A stretch of 13,017 bases of DNA from an uncultured Lentisphaeria bacterium (lineage in GTDB: Bacteria; Verrucomicrobiota; Lentisphaeria; Victivallales; Victivallaceae). Positions 12,901-13,017 of the stretch are shown one piece after another. The stretch is from NCBI GenBank assembly GCA_937888615.1, contig CALABZ010000312.1, positions 1 to 13,017 of the forward strand. The letters are read 5' to 3'. How positions within the stretch are numbered: the first letter of the stretch is position 1; the number at the start of each line of letters is the position of its first letter. The notes below the pieces were generated by a model, which ran no database searches, was not told the origin of the DNA, and saw only the letters and a program-made list of their open reading frames with translations. The position numbers and the translations under genes are program-made.

Positions 12901-13017
12901 TAGGTGAACGTGCCGTACTGGTTGCTCTCGAAGTCGACCGTGAAGTTCCCATGCGTCCGGGGATTGATCGGACGGGACAGCGTCAGAGCGAGATGGGGCC
13001 ATTTGCCGGATTCCATC
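9981..13017 (-). CDS. GH9-family glycoside hydrolase with concanavalin-like N-terminal region (5'-partial)
   Basis: The frame is open through the window edge, so the true start and any signal peptide are missing. Numbering is from the first visible Met at 13016 (1011 residues to the stop). Residues about 1-155 look like a LamG/concanavalin-type jelly roll (RFYIDGILKGELLV and VDEIKLFEKELSLAEIR). About 155-328 is unassigned. About 329-440 is the Ig-like domain that precedes GH9 catalytic domains (KVNQEGYLPDAGRKYAYFGL). The catalytic alpha-barrel follows: GGWYDAADF (531-539, with D535 and D538 as the usual acidic pair), LDLPESGNGIPDILSEAEWG, GCNAMGRCITTGLG, SPIHH (H863, H864), and E969 in AETISG as candidate acid. 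GH9 enzymes cleave beta-glucans such as cellulose. Substrate here is not certain. It heads the operon that continues with the 147-aa gene. Confidence 0.9.
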   Translation of the reverse strand, partial: MESGKWPHLALTLSRPINPRTHGNFTVDFESNQYGTFTYTSPDVEYSRTCASTQYIDYFTYGVRLARFYIDGILKGELLVVMRPTETDPPGRGYFSLKLENASEQDGTYPDAVDEIKLFEKELSLAEIRSECALIGLQFLNDNPTGTEGGRVQKIGRDGRKRLGKPEDLSTVPLSCRLKAFLIDERTVAVGGVFREFFLDRLKTEYPNLDATEFNYRNGFIANYLRRFHYMYGMWELYNDYQPRIVDAMDDAANWSCDGNPVELIGRWQNSTGTMRFDDFLDGTDYVELDCADIVHFGYLRLPEAMAEGTAHTVAWNGNTVEFIYGRDRYASSIKVNQEGYLPDAGRKYAYFGLWLGTGGAYRHSLTDLTFHVLPAGSDVPAFTGTMTKRETAQTHTKNDVTYLLTGEETYVCDFSALQTEGEYQIYIPGVGYSHKFRIGQAALGKAFWTHCRGLFHHRSGCSGVVKPHTNWEYPKPAHYWTWESKFICDDTTYDLCATPDGVTYPTLFSNKHFSMIPNNATGRLFRDLRGGWYDAADFDRRPYHFLCVRDLVEAYLRFPQNFTDGQLDLPESGNGIPDILSEAEWGLDVWRRGQRGDGGVAAWIEANGHESDWPWRSGKKYYIGLANRKDSLEYAQCAAKFARALRTAGTPAALAKADVYTESAIRAFNFGIDPANAATLAFTQKNSANAEFDFSYAEPDAPAKRLVVPAAAALFVLTGEPRSAKEITPENFEAHYTWLRDDANDFAQHCATELLFDLDVHFPEYAARMKEFILGKADQWRSHQEMQTYREMTWPPNHAFYNFLGWGVGHPERRGKAFVYAWMLTGDAKYRDSALVAMDNVAGCNAMGRCITTGLGKVSPIHHLDSWLPRAEHELKVYEPVPGITPYTFIGDLSGKATGYGFCLYKGGRDDMSFAEMTRNILPGGNSHAVANARGSVAVWLQTHWPLWRNVFDMEGQIVAQSEFTVAETISGKAFMTGCLMGAGFTPDPAWKERTPSNDKYAVEGLVYLP

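Noticed and set aside
1..13017. CRISPR array, tRNA, rRNA, transposase or integrase
   Set aside because: No regularly spaced repeats, no tRNA-like cloverleaf noticed, and no recombinase or transposase motifs in any plausible frame; the mobile-element idea rests on gene style only.

Overview
This window reads as part of an integrated mobile element or accessory island in a moderately GC-rich bacterium. All credible genes lie on the minus strand, so transcription runs from high to low coordinates. The GC-rich GH9 glycosidase with a concanavalin-like N-terminus, together with lipoproteins and small phage/ICE-type hypothetical genes, would suit a gut Lentisphaerota/Victivallales-type polysaccharide degrader. 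That host guess rests on gene style only and is weak.

Layout in the direction of transcription. (1) 13017-8752: a GH9-type glycosidase open at the window edge, a 147-aa protein with an HDIEW motif, a lipoprotein and a 109-aa membrane-anchored protein, closed by a strong intrinsic terminator at 8701-8745. (2) 8513-7649: a 75-nt upstream element (copy C), an 86-aa gene, a hairpin, a zinc-ribbon gene and a 31-codon remnant of a third gene. (3) 7567-7226: a separate promoter with a perfect palindrome, then a 94-aa gene. (4) 7031-5957: element copy B, a 137-aa gene, a hairpin, a four-cysteine gene, a 69-aa gene and an intrinsic terminator. (5) 5884-4201: element copy A, an amidoligase, a hairpin, a 311-bp gap and a 109-aa gene. 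(6) 4109-3249: a partial element (copy E), then two overlapping gamma-glutamylcyclotransferase-like genes. (7) 2807-180: after an AT-rich gap, a sigma70-like promoter and a tight three-gene unit made of a large uncharacterised coiled-coil protein and two related XRE-type helix-turn-helix proteins. This last unit looks lower in GC and uses a different promoter.

The middle region (about 3.2-8.5 kb) appears to be one regulon. Three gaplessly aligning 75-nt elements sit 68-70 nt upstream of the first start codon of three cassettes, and a shorter core lies before the cyclotransferases. Two cassettes share an order (element, gene, hairpin, Cys-pair protein, GEDGN-motif protein), which suggests duplication and decay. 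The amidoligase and cyclotransferases form a chemically sensible pair: one makes amide bonds to amino acids or peptides, the other releases gamma-glutamyl-type amides. The left three-gene unit is the best candidate for an undescribed system (defence or toxin/regulator-like), but its function is inference only.
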